Assembly: GCF_029227915.1 (NCBI RefSeq)
Contig: NC_079876.1
Location: forward strand, 18,350,001-18,414,000
DNA from: Hydractinia symbiolongicarpus
Lineage: Eukaryota > Cnidaria > Hydrozoa > Anthoathecata > Hydractiniidae
DNA: 64,000 nucleotides
Direction: 5' to 3'
Shown: positions 1 to 9,844 of the stretch, in pieces
Layout: every line of letters starts with the position of its first letter
Numbering within the stretch: position 1 is the first letter of the stretch
Program-made: the position numbers and the translations under genes
The notes under the pieces: model-generated
Seen by the model: only the letters and a program-made list of their open reading frames with translations
Databases searched by the model: none
Told to the model about the DNA's origin: nothing

Positions 1-2362
1 TTGTGCTACTGCAACAGTTATTGACCACTTTCTAACAAATTGTGTTGGTAAAGTTTCTCAAAGTGGAGTTTTAAATGTTGGACTATCAGATCACCAAATG
101 ATTTTCTGCACCAGAAAAGTCAAAGAAGTCAAGTTTAATACCCACAAACATATCAAATTTCGATCTTTTAAAAACTACACAAAGGAACAGTATCAGGGTC
201 TCCTAAGGGATACAAACTTTCGAATTTTAATGAGTTCACGGACATTGATCTGGCCTACTCTGATTTTTTGACAAAACTAATGTCAGTAATAGATACTATA
301 GCACCTACTAAAGAGGCCAGAATTAAATGCAACTCCCAGGAATGGTTTGATGGTGAGATTGCAGACAAGGTTGCTACTAGAGATAAACTTTTTAAAAAGT
401 TTAAGAAGTCAAAATTACAAATTGATTCTGACCTCTGGAATGAAGCAAAGAGTAATGTGCAAAATTTGATCAATAAAAAGAAAAAAGAATACTATAAAAA
501 CAAAATAACAGAAAACACAGGCAAGTCTAAGGAACTATGGAAGACTCTAAAGTCTATGGGACTTGACAACTCAAAGAAGTCAGATCCGAACTACTGTCTA
601 AAGGATGAGGATGCCTTACATTTTGATACAAAATCAAAACTAGAGATATTTAAGAACTTTTTCTCTGGTCTAGCAGATGGGCTGCTTCAAAATCTTCCTA
701 AGCCCTCAAATAGATTTGGGATAAATGCTGTCTTCTCATATTACAAATCGCTAAACATTGGAAACAAGATATTCAATTTTCAGCAAGTCTTAGAAGAAGA
801 TGTGCTGAATTTGCTGAATGATACTAGTACAACAAAAGCACCAGGACTTGATACTATATCTGGAATTTTTTTGAAGGATGGTGCTGATGTTCTCTGCAGA
901 CCAATAACTCAATTATGTAATCTTTCTATCTCACTGTCATCTTTCCCTAGTGAATGTAAGATAGCTAAACTTAAGCCACTATATAAGAAGGGATCAAGAA
1001 CTGATCCAAAGAATTACCGCCCTATATCTTTGCTTTCTCTTTTTTCTAAAATTATTGAAAGAGTGGTCCATAACCAAACACAAGCTTTCTTAGACGAAAA
1101 CAATATATTATTTAAATTTCAGTCTGGCTTTAGAAGCTGTCATTCAACAGATTTTTGTCTATCATATATACATGACAAAATTTCAAAAGGTTTTGATGCA
1201 GGCTTGCTGTCTGGTATGATCCTCATTGACCTACAAAAAGCTTTCGATACCATCAACCACTCCATACTTTTGGAAAAATTAGGAGCTCTTGGATTTTCAA
1301 ATGAAGTAATTCTTTGGTTCAGGTCTTACCTTGCAAGCAGAACATTTTATGTGTCAATAGATAACTTATCATCTAATCCAGGTAAACTGGAATGTGGTGT
1401 TCCCCCAAGGTTCTATCTTGGGTCCACTTCTGTTCTTACTTTATGCACACGATATGCCACAAGCTTTAGTACAATGTGATCTTTTTCTCTACGCAGATGA
1501 TTCATGTCTCTTATTTCAACACAAAGACATAACTGAGATGGAAAATGCTCTTAATACAGACTTCAGTAATTTATGTGATTGGTTTGTGGACAACAAACTC
1601 AGCATACACTTTGGTGAAGATAAAACTAAGTCTATTCTTTTTGCCTCCAGGGGAAAAATTAAAAAAGCAGAAAAACTTAATATTTCCTACAATGGAGTAG
1701 AAATCAAGCAGCATACGAAAGTTGAATATCTTGGTTGCATCTTTGACCAATCACTGTCTGGTGAGTCAATGGCCTTACATGTGATTAACAAAATTAATGG
1801 CAAAATTAAATTTCTTTATCGTCAAAGCTCATTTTTGAACAAGGATCTGCGACGACTTCTTTGTAACTCTTTAATTCAATCACATTTCGACTATGTCAGT
1901 ACTGTGTGGTATCCAAACCTGACAAAAGTTTTAAAAAAGAAGCTCCAGGTTGCTCAAAACAAATGTGTTCGCTTCTGTTTACAAAAAAGTAGCAGATCAC
2001 ATGTAGGTGCTACGGATTTTAAGGAAATAAATTGGCTACCAGTTGGCAAAAGGTTTAAACTATGCGTAAACAATCATGCATATAAATTTTTTCAGAAAAA
2101 ATGTCCTCTGTACATGTCTGATGTATTTATTCCATCAAGTCATAGAAGAACTTCGACTCGTTCATCATTCCAGAGGCTTGAACAATCTTGTGTAAAAACA
2201 TCTCAAGGTCAACAGTGTCTTTCCTACCTTGGACCCTCCTTATGGAATACTCTTCCTGAGGGTCTTAAAAGATCTAGTACTACAAACAGTTTTAAACACA
2301 ACCTAAAAAAGCACTATTTTGATGTTATAACGAGAAGGGACTCAGATGATTTTGTGAATTAA
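1..2362 (+). pseudogene. LINE ORF2: endonuclease (C-terminal part) and reverse transcriptase, frameshifted
   Basis: Reverse transcriptase that would copy the LINE RNA at a nicked target. Bases 2-220 encode the end of an APE endonuclease, with the conserved SDH box (LSDHQMIFC). The frame then shifts near 225. From about 230 to 1400 the RT fingers and palm are readable: KNYRPISLLS, QSGFR, then LIDLQKAFDTINH, which holds the first catalytic Asp. A second frameshift near 1400-1410 moves the frame, after which QGSILGPLLFLLY and FLYADDSCLLF (the YADD catalytic box) follow. The thumb and C-terminal region run to the stop at 2360-2362. The two shifts rule out a working protein. Confidence 0.92.
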
Positions 2363-2638
2363 ATTCATATGATCTTTTGACAACCCTTTCGTTTTCGTTT
2401 TGCTTATCTTTTTTTTCTATAAGGGAAGAAATGGACCACAATGGAGATCTCGCCTTGGCTTGTTTTGTGTTATCCAGCCATCAAACATATCAACACTCAG
2501 GAAAATTGCATTTAATTTTATTTTATATTTTTTATGATACATTTTAATATTATATATAGTTTATTATTTTATTTATTTGTTTTCAATTTCTTTTTCTCTG
2601 TAAATATTTTTAACGATATTATAATGATGGCAAATATA

Positions 2639-2656
2639 ACTTACTTACTTACTTAT
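2639..2656 (+). repeat. (CTTA)n tail of the LINE
   Basis: Four tandem ACTT/CTTA units close the LINE 3' end, as is usual for LINEs that prime on a microsatellite tail. This marks the exact 3' junction with the Maverick. Confidence 0.8.
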
Positions 2657-2657
2657 A

Positions 2658-3714
2658 CGACACGTACGATCGTGTCACACATAGGCAAATCCCTGGTGAA
2701 GAATCTACGTATTACCCTGAATAACAAGGAGGTTCAAAATTTAACAATATTTTGGCATTGTAGCGAGATCTCTGGCTATCTAAGTTTGAGCGCAACAACA
2801 ATCTCATATTGGAGGGAATTAACCCTAATGACGGCACAATCAGGGCCCTACAGGTCAAGGAAACTGGTCATGTGGGATCAGATGAGGAAAAGGCCATCAT
2901 TAAGGTCTATGGGATTACCTTTTGCATCCCATTGGGGAAGATGTTCGAGCTGACGAAATATTTACCCCTATATCCGGCAGGCCTGTACGACAGATTGCAA
3001 TTCATTATCAATTTCGCACCTTACAGCGACGTCATCAAGGATGCAGGAACGGCAGCCTCGGGGTCTACAGCAGCCTAGCCGGTTGATGCTACGTATAAAA
3101 TTACAAATATAAGACTTGAATTCGATAAGATTACTTAAGAGGGCCTGGCAAGCGCAATGATGTCCCGATATTCAAGACTTGCCCTACCTTATAAATGAGT
3201 ACTCAGGATGAAGGTACTTACCATGAAAAAAGCTGGTACCAACGAGATCATCCAAATCCACTCGCTATCAAGATCGTTCAAAGGTGTCCTGCCACTGTTT
3301 TTAGACTCCGGAAAAGTAAAGGCTTATGCCGGTGTTAATGAAACGTTTTACAACCTAAAAATTGAGAAGATCAACGTGATGAAGGAAGGTGAACCGAACG
3401 AATTGTACAGTCATCCCATGCTTCCCAAGGATTATCTCGAGCAAAACGTCAATATCTTCGGCAGGCGTGGGAACTCCAACGTGGCGATTGGGCAATTCTT
3501 TAATGAAAGGTATGCCCTATTTATAGACTTCCGTAGCTCCCCTGATGACGTGCTACATGGTAGTGGTAGACCGCTGCAACGCTTGAGTGACGGAATCACT
3601 CTGCATATTACCAAAGAAGCCGATGGAACAGGTGATTTTAAATGTTACGTCTACCTGTTACAGGATGCACAGCTTAATATTTTGGATGGTAGGTTCGATC
3701 GTGTTGAATATTAA
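2658..3714 (+). pseudogene. Maverick major capsid protein, N-terminus lost, frameshifted
   Basis: Remains of the double-jelly-roll capsid protein. The frame is broken into pieces: 2658-2790, about 2770-3078, 3090-3150 and 3208-3714. Typical landmarks are FCIPLGKMFELTKYLPLYP, then ITNIRLEFD, an AYAGVNETFYNLKIEK stretch, and a C-terminal YLLQDAQLNILDGRF box. The start is cut off by the LINE. The piece from 3208 to 3714 is the longest intact stretch (168 codons). The assignment rests on these family-like motifs and on its place beside the integrase; a structure-based search would confirm it. Confidence 0.7.
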
Positions 3715-3720
3715 ATAAAG

Positions 3721-4093
3721 ATGGCTACTCTTATGATCATGGCGCGGTGGGTGCATTAATAAACGTCCTCGCATTTTCAGGGACTAATTATCTATTTAGC
3801 AAGCTCTCAGGGCATGGGGCGGCCAAACGTAAACGGCATGACCTTGCGGTTGAAAAGCTCAATACGGCTCAGGCTAAATGGATCAGGGACCGGCAAGCCA
3901 AACTCGATTGGCTTGCGACAGAAAGGGAGAAACAAATAACGATAGCATATACCAATTTTATAATTCCTCCGACAAAAAAGCTCCGCAATTGAAAGATTTC
4001 TACACACCCTCCAAGCAGCAACAAGACGGTGAGTTAACGTTCGTTGTTGCCTCGCTGGCTCTGTTAGGCTTTGTAGCCTACAAATTTTTGTAA
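3721..4093 (+). pseudogene. Small conserved Maverick protein with C-terminal hydrophobic segment
   Basis: A small charged protein found beside the capsid gene in cnidarian Mavericks; its function is not known to me. An ATG at 3721 begins the gene, but the frame moves near 3740. The main block follows (3747-3992: KRKRHDLAVEKLNTAQAKW, helical and basic). A second shift near 3960 leads into an FYTPSKQQQDGEL stretch and a hydrophobic end, LTFVVASLALLGFVAYKFL, which looks like a single membrane segment. A virion or membrane role is inference only. Confidence 0.55.
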
Positions 4094-4127
4094 AAACGTG
4101 CGTTTTAACATGTATAAATAAAGGAAC

Positions 4128-5132
4128 ATGTCAAAAGCATTACATGTCGTTACGGATGAGGAGGCAGATAAAATGAGTAATATCTACTGTACCCCAGAAC
4201 ATCTGCGGGTCGGACGCAAAGCCGTCAAATTACTCGCAAAGGAGAGCGGTATCTCAAAAAAAGGTAATTCATTGGCTTAGTAGGCAACTCTTGTGGCTAC
4301 GACATATCGAGGCCCAAAACGTATTGACTATCCACACTTCAGCATTACGACACCGAATAAGATGAACCAACTGGGTTTATTGTACATGCCCCATGATCGG
4401 TTGTATGAAAGCATCTATAAATATATTCTTACCGGCTTTGACGTGACTTCACGTTACAAAGTAGCAAGACCTCTGCGTACCAAAAAGGCTAGCGAGGTTG
4501 CGGAGATGATCAAGGACATTTATAAGGCTGGACCCCTACGATACCCAAAGACCTTCCAATGTGACAATGGCTCCGAGTTTAAATCGGATGCAACGAAGAT
4601 GCTGGAAGGCAAAGGGATTAAGATCAATCGGGCCACCACGAGATATCGGCACACGTCCACGGCCTTTGTCGAACGTTACAACAATGTCCTTGCCGAAAGA
4701 CTCTTTAAGCCCCAAGATGCCCAGGAATTGGTTTCTTAGGAGGCCAGCAATACATGGGTCAAGCACTTGTATACTATAGTGAAGGGTCTCAATAATACAA
4801 AGACCGCTATGATAAACATGAAACCTAGCAAAGCAATCAAGCTCGAAGATATCCCACTTGCAAAAGGCAAGGGGTATCCCGAAGAGAAACCCCTGCCCGA
4901 GGATGGGTTCTACCTCTATATGTTACAACCCGGAGAGGAGCATGGTGATGCGAAACGACGTGCAACTGATGCCCGGTGGAGTATAAGGATGTATAGGCTG
5001 GACAGGATCGTGACAGGTAGCCGCATGCTATACTATTTGAAAGACGGCCCTGAAAGAAGCTTCGTTTCGGAAGAACTCATGCTTAATCCTGAAGATGTCG
5101 AATTTCCGCCAGATCATGTAAAGGAGTGGTAG
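4128..5132 (+). pseudogene. Maverick integrase (rve/retroviral-type DDE), broken
   Basis: Integrase that would insert the element. The N-terminal part (4128-4280) ends in a premature stop; the catalytic core continues at 4293-4739 and the C-terminal domain at 4767-5132. Core landmarks are YKYILTGFDVTSRYKVARPL (first catalytic Asp region) and FQCDNGSEFKSD (second Asp). They are followed by TAFVERYN, which holds the Glu. The C-terminal part has GEEHGDAKRRATDARWS and LYYLKDGPERSF, which resemble the chromodomain-like end of Maverick integrases. A TAG at 4737-4739 and a small shift near 4740 split core from C-terminus. All key DDE residues remain readable, so decay is recent relative to insertion. 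Confidence 0.88.
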
Positions 5133-5142
5133 GGCCCATAAT

Positions 5143-5174
5143 TTTTAATACTACCCGTGGGAGTAGTATTAAAA
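5143..5174. terminator. Hairpin between convergent Maverick genes
   Basis: A perfect 12-bp inverted repeat (5143-5154 with 5163-5174) and an 8-nt loop, flanked by T- and A-runs. It lies in the 120-bp gap between the + integrase and the - BRO-like gene, so it could mark the 3' ends of both transcripts. The role is inference. Confidence 0.5.
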
Positions 5175-5252
5175 TTAGTGCCTGCTTACGACATATCAAT
5201 ATCAAACATACATTACCATCGTCGCTATCATCGTCGGGTAGCGTGAAATGAT

Positions 5253-5986
5253 TTAAGTAACAATTATCGGTACCAAGGCATGTACAGCTTTGGGATCATA
5301 ACATTCCGGTTTTCTCACCGTCACATCGGGATACATTGTTTTTAACATACTTACCTTTTTGCTGAGCTGCTTGCGTTGGCATCGTATCATGTAATGCTCA
5401 TGTATACCCTTTCTTCCATGCTCGTTGGGGTCGTTTTTATCAACTACGCTATCATATTGATATCGGCGCGGGGCATGTGCCTGCCGTAGCTCCGAGTTGT
5501 CTTGCTTAAGGGCACTAAGATGCTCATCCCTCTCCGCGAGCTCATCACCGAATGCCAGGAGCTGACTATCCCTGCTGTCTAGATCATCCTCAAGTATGGT
5601 GCCGGCAATATTCCTGTCATCGAGGGCTTGGCACTGCTTCTCAAGTTCGTCTTGTAGTTTTTTCACGCCTGCCCGGGTTAGCCATTTGATAAGCCTCATA
5701 GACTTAGGCTTTCGGAAACGACGGATGATTTCCAATGCTTGATTCAATGTGACAAAGACGTCATGTGGATTTTTCCCTCTTCCAAAGGGGGCGGTGGCAC
5801 CGACCCCTCCCTCAACCCCACAATTTCCTGTCTTGTTTTGGTTTCCCCGGCCAAATATTGAAAATTAGACTTGATATTGGCAATACCAAGATAACGACCA
5901 ACATCTGCCCTTTTAAAAAAGGGTTGATTTTCATTGCTGGTTAGGGTTTCAAGGGACTATGTGTTGAACAAAACTTGTGACAACAT
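5253..5986 (-). pseudogene. BRO/antirepressor-like Maverick protein
   Basis: A DNA-binding type protein of the BRO/KilA family style. Reading from the ATG at 5986, an in-frame TAG appears early. Then comes a block like a Bro-N domain (QPFFKRADVGRYLGIANIKS). After a frameshift near 5755 come DVFVTLNQALEIIRRFRKP and KSMRLIKWLTRAGVKKL. The middle (about 5450-5650) is a charged coiled coil. The C-terminus has HYMIRCQRKQLSKKVSMLK and ends with a PECYDPKAVHA stretch, which resembles the DUF3627-type tail of viral BRO proteins. The 164-codon piece 5253-5747 is open. The family call is from motif memory and is moderately secure. Confidence 0.6.
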
Positions 5987-5994
5987 CTTTTTTA

Positions 5995-6480
5995 TTATAT
6001 CAATGCCTGGTCGGAGGTTTTCATTTTGCTTAATTCAAAATTTTGCTTGGAAGAGCGGTATATGACTGCGTTAGGAGCCAAAGGCTGTGATTACGATGCC
6101 TTCCCGAAATAGCCAGGTCAAGTAGGGATTGTCGACGTCTATTGAGGCTCTCGTCGGCAATAATGTCATCAACCACAAACAACGTATCCTCGCCCGCGAG
6201 TAAGGACGACAATTTCGCTATCCATTCGAACACCTCATTTCCGGGGTCTATCAGAAATACATAGCTATCCCTTTAAAGTGAGGCCCTTTCCATCACTATA
6301 TTGTGATACCTTGCCCTATACTCATGCTCAAGCAGGTCCAAAACACGTTGTGTCTTACCACAACTTGTGGGCCCTGTGAAAATTGCTGTATGCGCCTCTT
6401 TCAAAGCATCCAATATTTTATTTCAGTAAGACCACCTTCGATTATTAATTTTGCGGTACACGGCACAACAGCTCGAACAT
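5995..6480 (-). pseudogene. Maverick packaging ATPase (A32/FtsK-HerA type), broken
   Basis: ATPase that would pump the element's DNA into a capsid. From the ATG at 6480 the frame shifts at once, but AHTAIFTGPTSCGKTQRVL (Walker A, GPTSCGKT) is readable at about 6345-6405. After two more breaks near 6275 comes the Walker B region: TLFVVDDIIADE, with RRRQSLLDLAISGRHRNHS and WLLTQSYTALP behind it (6030-6200). The spacing between Walker A and B is shorter than normal, so some sequence is missing. The start overlaps the end of the upstream zinc-motif gene in another frame. Confidence 0.82.
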
Positions 6481-6919
6481 ATTAATATACCCCCGTGTTT
6501 ATTCACCAATAATCCTCGACAGGCAGGGCAGAGCTTAGTCTCCCGAGCCTTGAATTCGGGGGTGGTGTAGTACACCTTAATTTTCCTTGCAAGCACCGCA
6601 ATGCCTTGCGATACTTTTCAACTAGCCTTGCCTTCTCCGGGCTATCCTCGATAAGTTCGGTATATTGACTTATAATGTTGTATGTGAGTAGGTAATACAG
6701 GGTGAGGCAATTCCCATCCTGTTAAACACCCCGAATATCTGCATCAATGGCAATGGGGTCTATTTCAATTTCTTCAATGACCCTATTCTTAGGAGTCGCC
6801 CGCCTTTCCTTCGCCTTAGCCAGGCAGGCCAAGAAGGTCTTGGTCCGGCTATTGCGTCTTACCTTGACCTTGTGCAAGGGTAATTGCTGTTTACATACAC
6901 GACAACATTTGAACAACAT
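6423..6919 (-). pseudogene. Two-part zinc-motif Maverick protein
   Basis: Reads from 6919 as one polypeptide broken by a TAA at 6722-6724 and a frameshift near 6575. The first part has CCRVCKQQLPLHK and a further Cys, flanked by basic residues. The second has a helical stretch (LYYLLTYNIISQYTELIED), then VYYTTPEFKARETKLCPACR and a closing CSSC. CPACRG with GILICSSC makes a classic four-Cys zinc ribbon. The frame continues across the stop, which is why I treat it as one gene rather than two. It ends at 6423, inside the start of the ATPase gene. A transcription-factor role is only a guess. Confidence 0.5.
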
Positions 6920-6958
6920 TGTTTCTGGCGGCTATTCCGAGATATATTTTAGCTTACA

Positions 6959-7318
6959 CTACTGATTCCCGGATGTTATAGCATTCTGTGCCTTTTGTAA
7001 TGCATTAGTGACGTCAGCAAGTGTTGGAGAATTAAAAGTTTCTTCGTATCTGAAGCGTACCCTATTATTCACGTGCGTTTCATAATTCTCCCAGGTATAG
7101 CCCTCATTAAACTGGGCTTTAATATGGTCTTGTAACAGAATTATTAGTTCGTATAAGGGTTGCATATAGATGCGGCGTTTGGCATTGCCTTTTGATACCC
7201 TAATAAGATCAAGGCAGGGAATGCAACTTTTTGTTAATTGCCCCTTGCTCTTTGGCTTGCACTGGCTTAAGAGTAGGGTTTTTAGGCATTTATAACACTC
7301 TTTGGTCTCCTCTTCCAT
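6959..7318 (-). CDS. Small Maverick zinc-motif protein, open frame
   Basis: An intact 119-codon frame starting at an ATG (7318). The N-terminus carries a CxxC...CxxC pair (ECYKCLKTLL and KSCIPCLDLI), typical of a small zinc-binding fold. The rest is polar and helical, ending in TNALQKAQNAITSGNQ. It resembles the neighbour at 6423-6919 in having a Cys-pair head, and may be a paralogue. It lies just downstream of the Penelope insertion. Function not recognised. Of the Maverick genes this one shows least damage. Confidence 0.55.
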   Translation of the reverse strand: MEEETKECYKCLKTLLLSQCKPKSKGQLTKSCIPCLDLIRVSKGNAKRRIYMQPLYELIILLQDHIKAQFNEGYTWENYETHVNNRVRFRYEETFNSPTLADVTNALQKAQNAITSGNQ

Positions 7319-7361
7319 ATTTTCTGTTTGTCTCTATGACAAATAGAAAATTTCATCGATC

Positions 7362-7373
7362 ATTTATTATGGA
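7362..7373. repeat. Target-site duplication, left copy (Penelope)
   Basis: ATTTATTATGGA, repeated exactly at 9152-9163. The length fits Penelope elements. The right copy partly overlaps the arm end, so the precise border is uncertain by a few bases. Confidence 0.6.
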
Positions 7374-7386
7374 AAATCAGCCAACA

Positions 7387-7850
7387 AATAAATAAGAAAA
7401 GTTTTAAAAACACATGTTAAAATTTTATATTTAATTTATAAAGTAGCACGAAGCTTTTCGTAACTGAGTTACATTTTCAAGTGATAAAAATATCCTAAGC
7501 TAAAAACCTTTATACAAAATATCTACAATAAAATAATTAATTGATTTAATTAAAATGTTCTACCCAAGGGAATACAAGCAAAAATCATGGACAAGCGAAA
7601 CAAAAGAAAGAAAATGCGCAAAATCACCATGTGTAAAAATAAAATAAAAGAAACAAAAACTAATTGCCCACGGGAATAGAGAATGAAAACAGGCGATTGT
7701 GTAGATAAAAAGCTATGTAACTCCATTCTAAATAACAAAAGTGATTTGGTCTCTTTTTGATCATTCAAGAGGGCCTTATGGGAACAAATGAAAAATGCCT
7801 CCAAAATCTTTCTTTTTCTAGTGTCTCTTGGCGCCTTAGACAAGATGGAC
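7387..7850 (-). repeat. Left inverted arm of the Penelope-like element
   Basis: Inverted copy of 8694-9158. On - it encodes the same endonuclease tail as the right arm (ILSKAPRDTRKRKILEAF against ILSKAPRNTRKRNILEVF), with a handful of substitutions. Confidence 0.9.
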
Positions 7851-7859
7851 ATTATCGGT

Positions 7860-8832
7860 TATCGGTTGTATTCACAGGTTGTTTCATGAACAAAATTGAA
7901 AGAGAAATAGTAGTTCCGAGAAATCCTAAATATTATAAACGATATGTTGATGACACCTATCACCGCCGTAAGAAAGGAATACCAGATGAACTCTTTGAAG
8001 CTCTTAACACTTACCATCCCAATATCAAGCTGACCATAGAAGAGAATCCGTCTAAGTTCCTCGATACCCAGATTTTAAGAAATGAGAACGGCACTTATAC
8101 ATATAGTGTGTATAAGAAAGAGTCAAAGTTACCCTTCCATTGGTCATCTTAAGTTCCCACACAATTCAAACGTAGTATAATCAAAGGTGAACCCCACAGA
8201 GCCGAAAAAATCGGAAGTTCTTTCAATCTTGAGCTCCCAAGAATCCGCAAAAGTTCAAAGCTGTAGGTTATCCGGTTCGTTTTATTGAAGCTCAAATAAA
8301 CGCTTTCAAGCCTAATCTGTCTGACGAAATGATAATCCCAGACTGGTTGTTCAAAGAAGATAAAAAGAAGGTTTTTATCCTAATACCATTCTGTCCCAAG
8401 AATGAGGCGTCAATTAGAAAAGTTGTCAAAAACATAGAATCGTTTACGAATGGGGAAAACATAGTTGTTGATACGTGGAAAACTACTAAAGTCAGGTCTC
8501 TTTTCCTATTAAAGGATAAAGTTAACCACCATAACAAAGTCATTTACAAGGACGAATGCGCGACGTGTAACACTATCTACATAGGAAAAACAATGAGAAA
8601 TGCTATTGTGAGATGGAAAGAACATTACTCCAACAGTGAGAAATCCGAACCTTCTAAGCACTTAGTCAGAAATCCCGATCACGCCGTTAATTGGTCCATC
8701 TTGTCTAAGGCGCCAAGAAACACTAGAAAAAGAAATATTTTGGAGGTATTTTTCATTTGTTCCCATAAGGCCCTCTTAAATGATCGAAAAGAGACCAATT
8801 CACTTTTGTTATTTAGGAATGGAGTTACATAG
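7860..8832 (+). pseudogene. Penelope reverse transcriptase (C-terminal part) with GIY-YIG endonuclease
   Basis: Single-ORF product of Penelope-like elements. 7860-8152 carries the end of the RT palm, with the catalytic YVDD in NPKYYKRYVDDTYHRRKKG and then LTIEENPSKFLDTQIL. A stop and shifts interrupt 8152-8330. 8329-8832 is open. It holds a linker and then the GIY-YIG nuclease: CATCNTIYIGKTMRNAIVRW with the Arg of the active site, then EHYSN and SEPSKHLVRNPDHAVNW. The RT N-terminal two thirds are absent. The last residues run into the 3' arm, which is why the inverted left arm encodes them again. Confidence 0.85.
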
Positions 8833-9158
8833 CTTTTTATCTACACAATCACCTGTTTTTATTCTCTATTCCCGTGGGCAATTAGTTTTTGTTTCTTTTA
8901 TTTTATTTTTACACATGGTGATTTTGCGCATTTTCTTTCTTTTGTTCCGCTTGTCCATGATTTTTACTTGTATTCCCTTGGGTAGAACATTTTAATTAAA
9001 TCAATTAATTATTTTATTGTAGATATTTTGTATAAAGGTTTTTAGCTTAGGATATTTTTATCACTTGAAAATGTAACTCAGTTACGAAAAGCTTCGTGCT
9101 ACTTTATAAATTAAAAATAAAATTTTAACATGTGTTTTTAAAACTTTTCTTATTTATT
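8694..9158 (+). repeat. Right inverted arm of the Penelope-like element
   Basis: Pairs with 7387-7850. It covers the end of the GIY-YIG frame and the 3' UTR to the element's 3' boundary at CTTATTTATT. Confidence 0.9.
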
Positions 9159-9163
9159 ATGGA
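9152..9163. repeat. Target-site duplication, right copy (Penelope)
   Basis: Second copy of ATTTATTATGGA. It includes the stop codon (9157-9159 on -) of the Maverick gene to its right. Confidence 0.6.
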
Positions 9164-9416
9164 GCTATTAATGATTTTTTGTACCAACCTTGTTTTATCG
9201 CATATTCGTCGAACAGTATCGCCGCACTCATATACCCGGCTAGTTTAAGACTAACTTCCAAATCCATTTTAGCCCTGGGCCTGGAAACTTCCAAGGCCTT
9301 TTTTTCACCCATAGCGATTAGAATTGTGTACGATACCAGCCTGACAGACTCCCATAGGGATCGATTATCATGGTCTCTTTTGGTCCCATGTTTTCATCAT
9401 GTTTGTTTGTTGCCAT
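9157..9416 (-). pseudogene. Small Maverick protein, one frameshift
   Basis: An ATG at 9416 opens a frame that shifts near 9355. From there an open stretch reads ESVRLVSYTILIAMGEKKAL, then MDLEVSLKLAGYMSAAILF and ends KQGWYKKSLIAP before a TAA at 9157-9159. I do not recognise a domain. It is mostly helical with a weakly hydrophobic middle. The stop codon lies inside the Penelope target duplication, so the retroelement entered at the very end of this gene and spared it. Confidence 0.45.
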
Positions 9417-9443
9417 TTATTAGTATCATTTTTTTAGCAAAGT

Positions 9444-9784
9444 TTATTGCATGCTTGGGATAGAATGGGGTTTGCCCTGTTGAGGCTCCGGATTAGCCGC
9501 AGGCTTGTTGGTTTCATTTTTGCCTCTGCCAAGCATATACCAGGCACCCAGTCCCACAGCAATCACAGCTATCGCCCCGACTCTATAGATGTGTACACTG
9601 CCCATCGACTGTACGGTACTGGTCTCGAGGATGTGACTGCAGGCTCTATAGTACCCTCTTGTTGCTTCATTTCTTCCTTCCTCCTCTTCATCAGTGCCGC
9701 CAACCTTTGTCCCTGTGCAACTCTTCCCGTATGCTTTGGGGGATTTGTAATGGTCCTCTCCTCTTTTTGAACTTCTTCACTCAT
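9444..9784 (-). pseudogene. Small single-pass membrane protein of the Maverick
   Basis: From the ATG at 9784 comes a polar, basic N-terminus (GRVAQGQRLAALMKRRKEEM). After a shift near 9600 the alternative frame carries a clear membrane helix, VGAIAVIAVGLGAWYML. A polar tail rich in Pro, Gln and Asn follows, ending at TAA 9444. The layout (short basic head, one helix, polar tail) fits a minor virion or membrane protein. Function is not known. Confidence 0.5.
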
Positions 9785-9844
9785 TTTATTTATAGTGCCG
9801 TCTCCGCTGCATCTGCCTCCTTCACCATCTCCTCCGGTTTCCTT

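Larger units (their letters stand above)
1..2657 (+). mobile_element. LINE (non-LTR retrotransposon), 5'-truncated
   Basis: The 3' part of a non-LTR retrotransposon. It contains the end of an APE-type endonuclease, a full reverse transcriptase domain, a short 3' UTR and a CTTA simple-repeat tail. The tail ends at about 2656, and capsid-like coding sequence of a Maverick begins at once after it, so the LINE appears to have landed inside that capsid gene. The clade is not certain: RT layout and simple-repeat tail fit the CR1/L2/jockey side of LINEs. Its 5' end lies before the window. At least two frameshifts make this copy dead. Confidence 0.9.
7374..9158 (+). mobile_element. Penelope-like retroelement with inverted 3' arms
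   Basis: A compact, 5'-truncated Penelope-like element. The right part holds the end of the reverse transcriptase and a GIY-YIG endonuclease on +. The left 464 bp (7387-7850) is an inverted copy of the right 465 bp (8694-9158). The arm includes the last 46 or so codons of the endonuclease and the 3' UTR, so the left arm is a partial copy of the element's own 3' end joined head to head. Such inverted partial copies are characteristic of Penelope elements. A 12-bp duplication (7362-7373 and 9152-9163) brackets it. The arms differ by few bases, so the insertion is fairly young. Confidence 0.88.

Noticed and set aside
2534-2953. 139-codon frame starting in the LINE 3' UTR
   Set aside because: It fuses LINE 3' UTR and tail with capsid sequence by chance; the capsid frame continues in another phase from about 2770.
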